This document shows positions 1 to 9,043 of a stretch of DNA of 64,000 bases, in pieces; positions within the stretch are counted from its first letter, which is position 1, and each line of letters begins with the position of its first letter. The notes below the pieces were generated by a model. The model was not told the origin of the DNA. It saw nothing but the letters and a program-made list of their open reading frames with translations, and did not search any database. The stretch lies in contig NZ_JAQQPS010000025.1 in NCBI RefSeq assembly GCF_036688685.1, forward strand, positions 18,532 to 82,531, in the 5' to 3' direction. Made by a program: the position numbers and the translations under genes. The stretch is from JALYUM01 sp036688685 (GTDB lineage: Bacteria > Pseudomonadota > Gammaproteobacteria > Burkholderiales > Burkholderiaceae_D).

Positions 1-657
1 CAAGCGGTGGCCGAGGCACGCGCGAAGGCGGCGGCTGAAGCAAAGCTGGTGGCGGAAGCGCGCGCACGCGCGGAGCGGGCCGAGCGTGAACGCGCGCGCC
101 TGGCGCAGCAGCAGAGTCACAAGCCGGGTAAACCAGTGAAGCCGGAACCGGAGCCGCGCATTGTCGAGCAGCGTCCGGTCGAGCGGCCTGTTCCTGAAGA
201 AAAGCCCGATCCGGCCGCGGCGCGCGCTGCCGATATCGCGCTCGCGCCCGCCGCACCGGACGGCGCCTTTGCCAGCCTGCGCGGCCGCATGGCAGCGCCA
301 ATCAGCGGCCGCGTTGCGGCGCGCTTCGGCGCCAAGCGCGGCGACGGCCCGACCTGGAAAGGCATGTTCATCAAAGCGGCCGAAGGGTCCGATGTGCGCG
401 CCGTGGCCGGCGGGCGTGTCGTGTTCGCCAACTGGATGCGCGGCTTCGGCAATCTGATCATTGTCGACCATGGCAGCGAGTACCTGTCGATCTATGGAAA
501 CAACCAGACTTTACTGAAACACGCCGGCGATACGGTCAAGGCGGGCGACCAGATTGCGAGCGCGGGCAACACCGGCGGCAACGAAGAATCGGGGCTATAC
601 TTTGAACTCAGGCACCTGGGCAAGGCGTTCGACCCTGCCAGCTGGATCAAATTCTAA
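1..657 (+). CDS. envC: EnvC-type murein hydrolase activator, C-terminal part (5' end outside window)
   Basis: The reading frame is open from base 1, so the true start lies upstream. The first 60 visible residues are Ala/Glu/Arg-rich and probably coiled coil; a Pro-rich linker follows, and the last ~120 residues form an M23/LytM domain. The metal-binding histidines of active LytM peptidases appear absent: WKGMFIKA stands where HxGxD is expected, SIYGNNQ where YGHL is expected, and LYFELR where HxHFE is expected. This is the known state of EnvC, which activates AmiA/AmiB amidases at the septum without being a peptidase itself. Only 12 bases separate it from the downstream S41 protease, so the two are probably co-transcribed. 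The family call is firm; the amidase partner is inferred. Confidence 0.85.
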   Translation, partial: QAVAEARAKAAAEAKLVAEARARAERAERERARLAQQQSHKPGKPVKPEPEPRIVEQRPVERPVPEEKPDPAAARAADIALAPAAPDGAFASLRGRMAAPISGRVAARFGAKRGDGPTWKGMFIKAAEGSDVRAVAGGRVVFANWMRGFGNLIIVDHGSEYLSIYGNNQTLLKHAGDTVKAGDQIASAGNTGGNEESGLYFELRHLGKAFDPASWIKF

Positions 658-669
658 GGGCATTGCATC

Positions 670-2154
670 ATGGGTAACAGAGTCAAAAATGTCGCGCTGA
701 TCGGTATCGGCATCGTGGTCGGCGTGGCCGCGTCGGTCCAGGTAACCGCCTATGCACAGAAGCCCGGTCCAAGCCCGTTGCCGCTGGATGAATTGCGCCA
801 GCTGGCCGATGTGTATGGTCTCATCAAGAGCGATTACGTCGAGCCGGTGGCCGACAAAAAACTGCTGTCGAAAGCCATCAGCGGCATGGTCGCCTCGCTC
901 GACCCGCACTCGGTCTACCTCGACAAGGAAGCGTATACCGAGATGCGCGAAAGCGTGCAGGGCAAGTTCGTCGGCCTGGGCGTGGAAGTGTCGATGGAAG
1001 ACGGCTACGTGAAAATCATTTCGCCGATCGACGATTCGCCGGCCTACCGGGTCGGCATCAAGGCCGGCGATCTGATTACCCGCATCGACAGCACGCCGGT
1101 GAAGGGCATGTCGCTCGACGAAGCCATCAAGAAAATGCGCGGCGTTCCGTTCAGCAAAGTGGTACTCACCATTGCCCGCCGCGGCGAAGACAAGCCGTGG
1201 GTGGTGCCGGTCACGCGCGAAGAAATCAAGATGGCCAGCGTGAAGTCGAAGATGGTCGAGCCGGGTTACGGCTGGGTGCGCGTGTCGCAATTCCAGGAAG
1301 AGACCGTCGAGGAACTGGTGACCAAAATCGGCGAGCTGTACACGCAGAACCCCGCCTTGAAAGGGCTGGTGCTGGACTTGCGCAATGATCCGGGCGGTTT
1401 GTTACCGAGCGCAATCGGCGTCTCCAGTGCCTTTTTGGCCAGCGATCAATTGATCGTTTCCACGGCAGGGCAGGTGGCCGATTCAAACAAAAAATTCTAT
1501 GGCCGGCGCGAGTTTTACGCACCGGCTGGCGCCGATCCGCTGGCCAAGTTGCCGGCGGCATTGAAAACGGTGCCGATGGTGGTGCTGGTCAACACGGGTT
1601 CGGCGTCGGCGTCGGAAATCGTGGCTGGCGCGCTGCAGGATTACAAGCGCGCCATCGTGATGGGCAGCCAGACCTTCGGCAAAGGTTCGGTACAAACCTT
1701 GCGTCCGCTCGGTCCCGATACCGCCGTGAAAATCACCACCGCGCGCTACTTCACGCCGAAGGGCCGCTCGATCCAGGCGCGCGGCATCGTGCCCGATATC
1801 GCGGTCGATGAATCGGCAGAAGGCGATGGCCTGAACGCGCTGCGCATGCGCGAGGCCGACCTGGAAGGGCACCTGTCGAACAAGGGTGACAAGGAGCCGT
1901 CCGCCAAGGACAAGCGCGATGCACTGGAAGAAGACCAGCGTGCCGCGGCGCTGATGCGGGACCGCAAGCCGCTCGATCTGGGCGGCAAGGACGATTTTCA
2001 ATTAGCGCAGGCGCTCAACCATTTCAAAGGCTTGCCGGTGCAAAAGGCGAAGAGCGGTGCGGAGCTGGACAAGGCTGCTGCTGCGCTGCCGGCGACCGAG
2101 AAAAAACCGTCGGAGACGGCGCCGCCTGAATTGAAGCGCACCAGGAAGCAGTGA
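670..2154 (+). CDS. ctpA: S41 family C-terminal processing protease (CtpA-like)
   Basis: This 494-residue periplasmic serine protease has an N-terminal signal or anchor (about residues 7-27), a PDZ domain (about 95-175, containing GLGVEV and the carboxylate loop) and an S41 catalytic domain. The catalytic dyad is visible: Ser within GSASASEI (Ser313) and Lys338 within FGKGS, with the 25-residue spacing known from Prc. The C-terminal ~100 residues are charged and low in complexity. Family members trim C-termini of envelope proteins and, in several bacteria, control cell-wall hydrolases. Its position just after envC fits that role. A strong rho-independent terminator follows. Confidence 0.93.
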   Translation: MGNRVKNVALIGIGIVVGVAASVQVTAYAQKPGPSPLPLDELRQLADVYGLIKSDYVEPVADKKLLSKAISGMVASLDPHSVYLDKEAYTEMRESVQGKFVGLGVEVSMEDGYVKIISPIDDSPAYRVGIKAGDLITRIDSTPVKGMSLDEAIKKMRGVPFSKVVLTIARRGEDKPWVVPVTREEIKMASVKSKMVEPGYGWVRVSQFQEETVEELVTKIGELYTQNPALKGLVLDLRNDPGGLLPSAIGVSSAFLASDQLIVSTAGQVADSNKKFYGRREFYAPAGADPLAKLPAALKTVPMVVLVNTGSASASEIVAGALQDYKRAIVMGSQTFGKGSVQTLRPLGPDTAVKITTARYFTPKGRSIQARGIVPDIAVDESAEGDGLNALRMREADLEGHLSNKGDKEPSAKDKRDALEEDQRAAALMRDRKPLDLGGKDDFQLAQALNHFKGLPVQKAKSGAELDKAAAALPATEKKPSETAPPELKRTRKQ

Positions 2155-2163
2155 TGATGTTAA

Positions 2164-2192
2164 AAAACCAGGTCGCGTGCCTGGTTTTTTTT
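2164..2192 (+). terminator. Rho-independent terminator after ctpA
   Basis: A 9-bp perfect stem (AAAACCAGG / CCTGGTTTT) with a 7-nt loop is followed by a run of eight T. It starts 9 bases after the ctpA stop and closes the envC-ctpA unit. Confidence 0.85.
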
Positions 2193-2212
2193 GATTCAGA
2201 AGAGGTGGTATA

Positions 2213-2240
2213 GGTTCCCGCCTGCGCGGGAATGACGGTT
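2213..2240 (+). repeat. REP-like element, single copy
   Basis: The unit reads GTTCCCGCCTGCGCGGGAAT followed by GACGGTT, and is a small hairpin (CCCGC/GCGGG). It belongs to the same family as the paired repeats near 27.5, 42.0, 43.4 and 47.9 kb and lies between the convergent ctpA and dehydrogenase genes. Confidence 0.7.
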
Positions 2241-2281
2241 TGAAAGCAAACGCTAAAATACAGTTAGCGGTGTTTTACCAG

Positions 2282-3274
2282 CTACACACCCCCCAGCACC
2301 TCGGTATTCAAAATCCCGCTCGGCTTCCCGTCCGCGAAATTGGCGACATTCCGCAACGCCGCCCCGAAATACAGCTCGTAACTATCCTTCTCCACATAGC
2401 CCAGATGCGGCGTCGCCAGCACCATCGGCATTTTTAACAAGGCAGCATCGAGCGGCAAGGGCTCGCTGGTGAACACATCCACGGCCGCCGCTCCCGGATG
2501 CCCTTTCTTCAATCCATCTTCCAGCGCATTCTCCGCCACCAGCTCAGCCCGGCTTGTATTGACGAACAGCGCATCCGGCTTCATGCGCGCCAGGTCTTCC
2601 GCCGTGACGATCCCGCGCGTGGCATCGGCCAGGCGCAAATGCAAGGTCAGCACATCGGCCCGCTCAAAGAAGCTTTCCCGGCTGGCTGCAGCCTCGCGCC
2701 CATCTGCCACTGCCGCGGCCCGGCTCGCCTCGCTGCCCCAGACCAGCACCGACATGCCAAACGCCTCCGCGTACCCTGCCACCATCTTGCCGATCTTGCC
2801 GTAACCCCAGATCGCCAGCGTGCGGCCCTTGAGCACGCGGCCCAGGCCGTTGAACGGCTGGTGAATCGAGGCGATCTGCCACAGGCCATCCTTCAAATTG
2901 CTGGCGTATGGGACGATCTTGCGGCTGGCCGCCATGATCAGCGCCCAGGTCAGTTCGGCTGGTGCCACCGGCGAGCCAACCCCTTCTGCAATCGCGATCT
3001 TGTGCGCCGTGGCAGCAGCCACATCGACGTGTCCCGCCAGCTTGCCGGTCTGCGAAATCAATTTTAAGTTTGGCAACTTGGCCAGCAATGCAGCGGGGAA
3101 GGCCGTGCGCTCACGGATCAGCACCAGCGCGTCGAATGGCGCCAGGCGAATGGCCAGCTGGCCCAAACCACGGGTGGAATTGGTGAACACTTTGACCTCG
3201 TGGCCGTCCAATAGTTTGAAGCAGTCGAGCGTGCGGACTGCATCCTGGAAATCGTCAAGAATCGCAATTTTCAT
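2282..3274 (-). CDS. D-2-hydroxyacid dehydrogenase family protein
   Basis: This 330-residue cytosolic oxidoreductase has the usual family length. The Rossmann NAD(P)-binding motif WGYGKIGKM lies mid-protein after GRTLAI. The catalytic Arg (NTSRAELV), Glu (FTSEPLP) and His (TPHLGYV) can be recognised in order, as in phosphoglycerate and formate dehydrogenase relatives. The substrate cannot be told from sequence. It is a stand-alone gene, convergent with ctpA, and its start faces the pckG promoter region. Confidence 0.88.
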   Translation of the reverse strand: MKIAILDDFQDAVRTLDCFKLLDGHEVKVFTNSTRGLGQLAIRLAPFDALVLIRERTAFPAALLAKLPNLKLISQTGKLAGHVDVAAATAHKIAIAEGVGSPVAPAELTWALIMAASRKIVPYASNLKDGLWQIASIHQPFNGLGRVLKGRTLAIWGYGKIGKMVAGYAEAFGMSVLVWGSEASRAAAVADGREAAASRESFFERADVLTLHLRLADATRGIVTAEDLARMKPDALFVNTSRAELVAENALEDGLKKGHPGAAAVDVFTSEPLPLDAALLKMPMVLATPHLGYVEKDSYELYFGAALRNVANFADGKPSGILNTEVLGGV

Positions 3275-3513
3275 GGTAGTTGCCAGAAGTTATTAAAAGA
3301 TTCGTAATGGAATGACATAATTTACAGATTTGCAAATAGCCCACTACATTACTCAACTATTGTTACTACATTTTTGGGTTTCAGCGGGATAAATGACCCA
3401 AATCCGGGTGTACAATCGGCCGACTTGAGGGTTTGACAGCATCAAAACGTATAACTGATTGCTTCCCCTGAATGTCCGCACTACAGAATTTTTTACTTTG
3501 TATTGGAGGTCCC

Positions 3514-5367
3514 ATGAACCAACCCGTGATGGGCGGCGTCGCCGCTTTGAACGTCCCAGCTTACATCAAACACCAAAAGCTGATCAATTGGGTGGCAGAT
3601 ATCGCCGCCCTCACCAAGCCGGCCAGCATCTACTGGTGCGACGGCTCGGAAGAAGAGTATGACCGCCTGTGCCAGCTGATGGTCGACGGCGGCACGATGA
3701 AGCGCCTCAATCCCGCCAAGCGTCCGAATTCCTACCTTGCCCAGTCCGACCCGACCGATGTTGCGCGTGTCGAGGACCGCACCTACATCTGCTCGGCCAC
3801 CAAAGAGCAGGCCGGTCCCACCAACAACTGGATGGCCCCCGCCGAGATGCGCGATACCTTGCACGGCCTGTTCGACGGCTGCATGGCCGGCCGCGTCCTG
3901 TACGTGGTGCCGTTTTCGATGGGACCGCTGGGTTCGCCGATCGCCCACATCGGCGTCGAGCTGTCCGACTCGCCCTACGTTGCCGTCAACATGCGCATCA
4001 TGACGCGCATGGGCAAAGCCGTGTACGACGTGCTGGGTACCGATGGTGAATTTGTCCCGTGCGTGCACAGCGTCGGCGCGCCGCTGGCGGCCGGCCAGAA
4101 GGATGTCGCCTGGCCATGTAATCCGACCAAATACATCGTCCACTACCCTGAAACCCGCGAAATCTGGTCCTATGGTTCCGGTTACGGCGGCAATGCGCTG
4201 CTCGGCAAAAAATGCTTTGCCTTGCGCATCGCCTCGAACATGGGCTACCAGGAAGCCCAACAGGGCGGCACCGGCTGGCTGGCCGAGCACATGCTGATCC
4301 TCGGCGTCGAATCGCCAGAGGGCAAGAAACACTACGTCGCAGCGGCCTTTCCATCGGCTTGCGGCAAGACCAACTTCGCCATGCTGATCCCGCCGGCCGG
4401 CTTCGATGGCTGGAAAGTCACCACCATCGGCGACGACATCGCCTGGATCAAGCCGGGCGCTGACGGCCGCCTGTACGCCATCAATCCCGAGGCAGGCTAT
4501 TTTGGCGTGGCCCCGGGCACCAACGAAAAAACCAACTTCAATTGCATGGCGTCGATGAAGGAAAACACGATCTTCACCAACGTCGCGCTGACCGACGATG
4601 GCGACGTGTGGTGGGAGGGCCTGACCAAGGAAGCACCTGCGCACCTGATCGACTGGCAAGGTAAAGACTGGACGCCGGCGTCGACCGGCAAAGCCGCGCA
4701 CCCGAACGCCCGCTTTACGGTGGCAGCGACGCAGAACCCGGTCATCGATGCGGCCTGGGATGACCCGGCCGGCGTGCCAATCTCGGCCTTCATTTTCGGC
4801 GGCCGCCGTTCGACCACGGTGCCGCTCGTGACCGAAGCGCGCAACTGGACCGAAGGTGTCTACATGGCCGCGACCATGGGCTCCGAGACCACCGCTGCCG
4901 CTGCCGGCCAGCAGGGCGTCGTGCGCCGCGATCCATTCGCCATGCTGCCGTTCATCGGCTACAACATGAGCGACTACTTCCAGCACTGGCTCGACCTGGG
5001 CAGCAAGATCGGTGCTGCGGCGCCTAAAATCTTCTGCGTCAACTGGTTCCGTACCGATGCCGACGGCAAATTCGTCTGGCCTGGTTTTGGCGACAATATG
5101 CGCGTCCTGAAATGGATGCTCGAGCGCATCGAGGGCAAGGCCGGTGGCGTGGAAAACCTGTTTGGCATGACGCCTTCCTACGAAGATATCAACTGGAACG
5201 GTTCCGACTTCAGTGCCGAGCAATTCGCCCAGATTACCTCGGTGGACAAGCATGCCTGGATCGAAGAACTGAAATTGCATACCGAACTGTTCGACAAGCT
5301 GGCATACCACTTGCCGGCCGAATTGACGGATGCCAAAGCCGCGTTGGAATCCAAATTGGCCAGTTGA
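3514..5367 (+). CDS. pckG: Phosphoenolpyruvate carboxykinase (GTP)
   Basis: The enzyme converts oxaloacetate plus GTP to phosphoenolpyruvate, CO2 and GDP, the entry step of gluconeogenesis from C4 acids. The GTP-class P-loop FPSACGKTNFAM with its reactive Cys lies near residues 279-290. Other family signatures include YCFPxx-like YVVPFSMGPLGSP, GWLAEHMLIL and FIFGGRR. The ATG at 3514 is preferred to the in-frame ATG at 3472 because GGAGG sits at 3505-3509 and the resulting 617-residue length is normal. The ~240-bp upstream region shared with the divergent dehydrogenase is AT-rich and likely carries the promoter. Confidence 0.96.
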   Translation: MNQPVMGGVAALNVPAYIKHQKLINWVADIAALTKPASIYWCDGSEEEYDRLCQLMVDGGTMKRLNPAKRPNSYLAQSDPTDVARVEDRTYICSATKEQAGPTNNWMAPAEMRDTLHGLFDGCMAGRVLYVVPFSMGPLGSPIAHIGVELSDSPYVAVNMRIMTRMGKAVYDVLGTDGEFVPCVHSVGAPLAAGQKDVAWPCNPTKYIVHYPETREIWSYGSGYGGNALLGKKCFALRIASNMGYQEAQQGGTGWLAEHMLILGVESPEGKKHYVAAAFPSACGKTNFAMLIPPAGFDGWKVTTIGDDIAWIKPGADGRLYAINPEAGYFGVAPGTNEKTNFNCMASMKENTIFTNVALTDDGDVWWEGLTKEAPAHLIDWQGKDWTPASTGKAAHPNARFTVAATQNPVIDAAWDDPAGVPISAFIFGGRRSTTVPLVTEARNWTEGVYMAATMGSETTAAAAGQQGVVRRDPFAMLPFIGYNMSDYFQHWLDLGSKIGAAAPKIFCVNWFRTDADGKFVWPGFGDNMRVLKWMLERIEGKAGGVENLFGMTPSYEDINWNGSDFSAEQFAQITSVDKHAWIEELKLHTELFDKLAYHLPAELTDAKAALESKLAS

Positions 5368-5426
5368 ACTAAAATTGCCTGCCGCGTCATGCAAGGTGGC
5401 GCTGCAGGCAGTTCCCGACGCCGAGC

Positions 5427-6185
5427 TTAACTGCGGCGGCGGCGCGCCAGCGTCAGTGCAAGCATGGCTGCGATTGCGAGGGCGATAGATGATGGCTCAG
5501 GGATACTGGGTGGGACGACGACCTGGCCGGCCGTGCCAAAGCGCAGGTTATCGATCGCAAAGCCTGATGGTTCGTTTCCGGCAAGGCTGAACAGCAGGCC
5601 GGCGATCGTGGCGCTTCCGTCCTGTGTTGCCAGGCCAAGAAATTCAATGCCCAAGCCTTGATTGCTCATCGTGCCAAGGACGGAACCATCGAACCCGAAC
5701 GCTGTGATCACCGTGCCCGCGATGCCGTCGAAATAGCCGCCATCAAGGCCCACTGCTGTCAATCCGACACTGAACAGGATCGCAATCGGGCCATTGAAGG
5801 TCGGCGTTCCGCTCAGGACGGGGGAACTCGGATTGGCGCTATCCTGGGAAATGAAGGCGCCGCCCGCAGCGAGCGCCAGGCTTAGTGGGCCAGTTGGCGT
5901 GCCGGTTACACAGCCGGTCGGCGCAGCACCTGGCGAGCATGCGCCAGCCGAAATAGACTGACCCGTGAAATAACTGCCGAAGCTGACCGACGGCGCAGTG
6001 GCGCCGCCGCCGTAGTCGACCGGGTTATAAATGGGATTCATCGTACCCAGGGCCATCTCACTGAAGGTAATCAGACCGGCTTGCGGCGTAAAGGCTTTTG
6101 CGTCGATCCTGACAACGGACGCGTTGACGTTCATGCTGGCCGTAATAAAAAATATCGTGAAACCCAATTTTTTGAGCATATTCAT
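5427..6185 (-). CDS. PEP-CTERM sorting domain protein
   Basis: This 252-residue exported protein has a signal peptide (about 1-22, Lys-Lys then a hydrophobic stretch ending NVNAS) and a C-terminal IPEPSSIALAIAAML - LARRRRS tripartite signal. That signal is recognised by the exosortase/EpsH system and is typical of biofilm- or exopolysaccharide-associated proteins in betaproteobacteria. The central part is Gly/Ala/Ser-rich with only a few Cys (CSPGAAPTGC) and no domain I can name. No exosortase gene is in the window. Confidence 0.85.
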   Translation of the reverse strand: MNMLKKLGFTIFFITASMNVNASVVRIDAKAFTPQAGLITFSEMALGTMNPIYNPVDYGGGATAPSVSFGSYFTGQSISAGACSPGAAPTGCVTGTPTGPLSLALAAGGAFISQDSANPSSPVLSGTPTFNGPIAILFSVGLTAVGLDGGYFDGIAGTVITAFGFDGSVLGTMSNQGLGIEFLGLATQDGSATIAGLLFSLAGNEPSGFAIDNLRFGTAGQVVVPPSIPEPSSIALAIAAMLALTLARRRRS

Positions 6186-6633
6186 GTTATTCCCTTTGCT
6201 GGTTGGTTAATGAAGCACGAATCAGCTAAGCATTATCTGTGCCAAATATAAAATTCCAATTAAATCAATAACTTAACTATTAGTATTTTTCAATCGAAAT
6301 AATTTTGTAAAAATGTTCGACAGTTTTCGTCAATTGCTTGTCGAGTTAATTTTTCAATTTACCTGATTCATCATTAGTTCTACCTGGGGAAATATTTTCT
6401 ACATGCAAAAATCGTCGGTAAAAAGCAACTGAAATTAATTCCATTCATGGCGGGTTTGGTACTGTCGATGTCATGGGAATAAAAGTGTGGCCTATGAAAT
6501 ATTTAGTATTCAGCGGTATTTTGAATTAAACGATTGCACAAGATTTCTGGGAAAAATATATGCGATCAATGACTGGATCGCTTATTTGAAGTAAACCTGG
6601 AAATCAGGGATGTTCCAGGCGGCCGATGCGCGT

Positions 6634-6664
6634 CGCCCACCGTTTCAGGTGGCGTTTTATTTTT
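6634..6664 (+). terminator. Terminator-like hairpin with no upstream gene
   Basis: CGC-c-CACC pairs with GGTG-GCG across a short loop (one bulged base), and TTTTATTTTT follows. It may end a small transcript arising in the AT-rich gap, or reduce read-through into the MerR gene. Confidence 0.5.
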
Positions 6665-6690
6665 CGTATAATTGCTTGACCCTCACCCAA

Positions 6691-6722
6691 CGTCAGCCTC
6701 CAAAGTGTGTTCAACGCTGACG
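6691..6722. promoter_or_regulatory. Inverted repeat before MerR-family gene (possible operator or leader hairpin)
   Basis: CGTCAGC (6691-6697) and GCTGACG (6716-6722) are perfect 7-bp arms 18 nt apart, ending 15 bases before the ATG. MerR-family proteins bind dyads of this kind near their own promoters, but a leader-RNA hairpin is equally possible. Confidence 0.35.
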
Positions 6723-6737
6723 AATCAAGGAAATACG

Positions 6738-7778
6738 ATGCTGCTCAAAATAGGTGACCTCGCAAAACGCACCGGCCTCACGGTCCGCGCGCTGCACCAT
6801 TACGACAGCATCGGCCTCCTGACCCCGTCAGCGCGTTCCGACGCCGGCTACCGCCTCTACACCGCAGCCGACATTGCGCGCCTGCACCAGGTTCTGGCTT
6901 TGCGCCAGTGCGGCCTGTCGCTGGCCGATATCGGAACGACCCTCACCACGGACGAGATCCCACTCGCCGCCATCGTGTCCCGCCAGATCGCCATGCTTGA
7001 GCAACAAATCGCCGGGGCCGACGCCCTGCGCGCGCGCCTGCAGCGGCTGCAAGGACAACTGGCAGGCGGGCAGGAACCTGACCTGGCCGACTGGTTGACA
7101 ACGCTGGAGCAGATGACGATGTTCGATAAATATTTCACACCCGAGGAACTGAAGGAATTGCCGCTGTACGAACCCACGCCCGCCATCACCGAAGCGTGGC
7201 AAGCGCTGGTGGCCGCCGTGCAGGCGCAGATGGATGGCGGCGCCCGCGCAACCGACCCAGAGCCGCAAGCGCTGGCGCAGCGCTGGATGCACATGGTCAA
7301 GCGCGACACCGCCAACAACCCGGTGCTGTTTGCCAAACTGAATGCCATGCACGAGCAGGAGCCGGCCTTGCAGGCGTCGTCCGGCGTCACGCCGGCGCTG
7401 ATGCAATTTGTGCTGGCGGCCACGCATGAAAGCAAGACGGCGCTGTACCGGCCCTACCTGGACGACGCCGAGTTTGCGTTCTTGCGAGACAATATCGGCA
7501 AGCGCGGTGGTGAATGGCCGCCATTGATTGCCAAGGTGCGCCAGGCGATGCAGGCGGGGCAGGCGCCCGTCTCGCCCGAGGGGCAAGCGCTGGCGCTGCA
7601 GTGGTTCGATTTGTTTCGTTCGTTCGCCGGCGACAATCCGGCCACGCAGGCGAAGATCCGCAAGGCGCTGGTGGAGGAGCCGCGGCTGACGGACGGCGGC
7701 ATGGTCGATGCGGCGATGCGCGATTACATCAGGACAGCGATGCAGTCACTGGCGCCCGGTTCCGGAACCAGCGCGTAG
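6738..7778 (+). CDS. MerR family transcriptional regulator with TipAS-like C-terminal region
   Basis: The 346-residue protein starts at 6738 behind AAGGAAA. Residues 1-70 are a MerR winged helix (LKIGDLAKRTGLTVRALHHY, then SDAGYRLYTAADIARL), followed by a coiled-coil dimerisation helix. The C-terminal ~250 residues resemble the TipAS effector domain (MFDKYFTPEELKELP) and contain two tandem copies of one module: W..LVAAVQAQMDGG...ALAQRW, then W..LIAKVRQAMQAG...ALALQW. TipAS domains bind antibiotics or other hydrophobic ligands. No obvious target gene adjoins it, so the ligand and regulon are unknown. Confidence 0.85.
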   Translation: MLLKIGDLAKRTGLTVRALHHYDSIGLLTPSARSDAGYRLYTAADIARLHQVLALRQCGLSLADIGTTLTTDEIPLAAIVSRQIAMLEQQIAGADALRARLQRLQGQLAGGQEPDLADWLTTLEQMTMFDKYFTPEELKELPLYEPTPAITEAWQALVAAVQAQMDGGARATDPEPQALAQRWMHMVKRDTANNPVLFAKLNAMHEQEPALQASSGVTPALMQFVLAATHESKTALYRPYLDDAEFAFLRDNIGKRGGEWPPLIAKVRQAMQAGQAPVSPEGQALALQWFDLFRSFAGDNPATQAKIRKALVEEPRLTDGGMVDAAMRDYIRTAMQSLAPGSGTSA

Positions 7779-7816
7779 CTTGCCCAGCTACGGTATCTGC
7801 GCGGTTATCGATACCG

Positions 7817-8872
7817 TTACAAGACGTCGGCGAGTGACCAGCGCAGTGGCACGCCGGCGTTGTCGGTCACGCCTGCCAGCTCACCAAAAACACGGCCTTG
7901 CACGTTGTCGGGCAGCTTCACAAAATCCGTCTTCACGATCGCGGCCTCACCCGCAGCGAAAGACCATGCGAAAAATTTCAGCATCGCAATTGCCTGTTCC
8001 GGGTTGCGGGCTTTTTGCGGCATCAGAATGAAGGTGCCCGCCGTGATCGGCCAGCTGGAGGCGCCGGCCTGGTCGGTCAGCGACTCCTCGTAAGCTGCGC
8101 TTTTGTTCCACGCACTGTTCCTCACGGCCGAAGAAAAGCTGCTTGCATCAGGCCCGACGTATTTTCCATCGCGGTTTTTCAGCAGTACGTAATTCAGCTC
8201 GTTTTCTTTGGCATGATGAAAGTCGGCAAAGGCGATGGCGCCTGGCGTACTCCGGAATGCGCTGACCAGGGCGGCATGTCCCTTGACGGGCACGACGCCC
8301 GCGGCCCACTTGATCGTGAGGTCGCGGCCAAACCCGGCGGCCCAGGTTTTGCTGACCTTGCTCAGGTAATCCGTAAAATCATAGGTGAGACCCGAACTTT
8401 CCGTACGGGTGATGACGGTAATGGCCTGGTCGGGCAGCTTGATGCCGGCATTGAGCGCCGTCACACGTGGATCGTTCCAACTTACAATTTTTCGAGCAAA
8501 AATATCGGCCAGCACGTCGCCGGTCAGCTTCAACTGGCCCTTGCGCACACCTGCAATATTGACCACAGGTACGACACCCGATATCGCTGTCGGAAGGCAT
8601 AGCATATTGGCGACTTTACGTTCTTCGGCAGACAGGGGAACATCACTGGCGCCAAAGTCGACCGCTTTTGCGTTGATTTGCTTCAGTCCGTCCCGCGAGT
8701 TGCTCGCTTGGTACGTCAGGGTCATCGGATGCGATTTGGCATAAGCCGCCGCCAGCGCAGCGTACAGCGGCTCCGCCTTGGCTGAACCAGCGCCTTTGAT
8801 ATCGGCACCATTTGCTGCGCAGGTAAGGAGCGCAGATGTAGCAAGTATTGCAATTCGAACGGCAGAAAACAT
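7817..8872 (-). CDS. PstS-family phosphate-binding-like periplasmic protein
   Basis: The protein has 351 residues from the ATG at 8872; a TTG five codons earlier is less likely. A signal peptide (1-22, ending ANGAD) is followed by the PstS start IKGAGSAKAEPLYAALA, and by SRDGLKQ, DFGASDVPL and RTESSGLTYDFTDYLSKVS, which match the phosphate-contact segments of PstS. No pstCAB or phoU genes are near, so it may be a second, solitary binding protein or work with a transporter elsewhere. Specificity for phosphate is family-based inference. Confidence 0.82.
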   Translation of the reverse strand: MFSAVRIAILATSALLTCAANGADIKGAGSAKAEPLYAALAAAYAKSHPMTLTYQASNSRDGLKQINAKAVDFGASDVPLSAEERKVANMLCLPTAISGVVPVVNIAGVRKGQLKLTGDVLADIFARKIVSWNDPRVTALNAGIKLPDQAITVITRTESSGLTYDFTDYLSKVSKTWAAGFGRDLTIKWAAGVVPVKGHAALVSAFRSTPGAIAFADFHHAKENELNYVLLKNRDGKYVGPDASSFSSAVRNSAWNKSAAYEESLTDQAGASSWPITAGTFILMPQKARNPEQAIAMLKFFAWSFAAGEAAIVKTDFVKLPDNVQGRVFGELAGVTDNAGVPLRWSLADVL

Positions 8873-9007
8873 GTTGATTTCAATCAAATATGCATTCTAC
8901 AGGGAAACTTATGGGTCATTCGACCGTGCAATGTGAAAATGTGTGATTGTTGTTGGTTGGCACGCCCTTTGGCTGCGTTGCGCTGAGTGAATATTCACAT
9001 TGAATAA

Positions 9008-9033
9008 AAAACCCGGATCGCAACCCGGGTTTT
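9008..9033 (-). terminator. Terminator downstream of uvrA
   Basis: A 9-bp stem (AAAACCCGG / CCGGGTTTT on the + strand) has T-rich flanks on the minus strand and lies 11 bases after the uvrA stop. It may act in both directions. Confidence 0.8.
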
Positions 9034-9043
9034 AATGTGACAA

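Larger units (their letters stand above)
6186..6737. other. AT-rich intergenic region between PEP-CTERM gene and MerR gene
   Basis: About 550 bp, visibly more AT-rich than the surroundings, with no convincing ORF. It holds a terminator-like hairpin on the + strand (6634-6664) with no recognised + strand gene before it, and an inverted repeat just before the MerR start. TATAAT occurs at 6667-6672 without a good -35. Confidence 0.6.

Noticed and set aside
3433..3455. TTGACA plus TATAAC upstream of pckG as promoter
   Set aside because: The spacer is only 11 bp; TACAAT at 3411 also lacks a matching -35.
3493..5394. 633-codon open frame antisense to pckG
   Set aside because: High-GC shadow frame; composition rich in His/Arg/Asp/Val with no family features, and the + strand gene is unambiguous.
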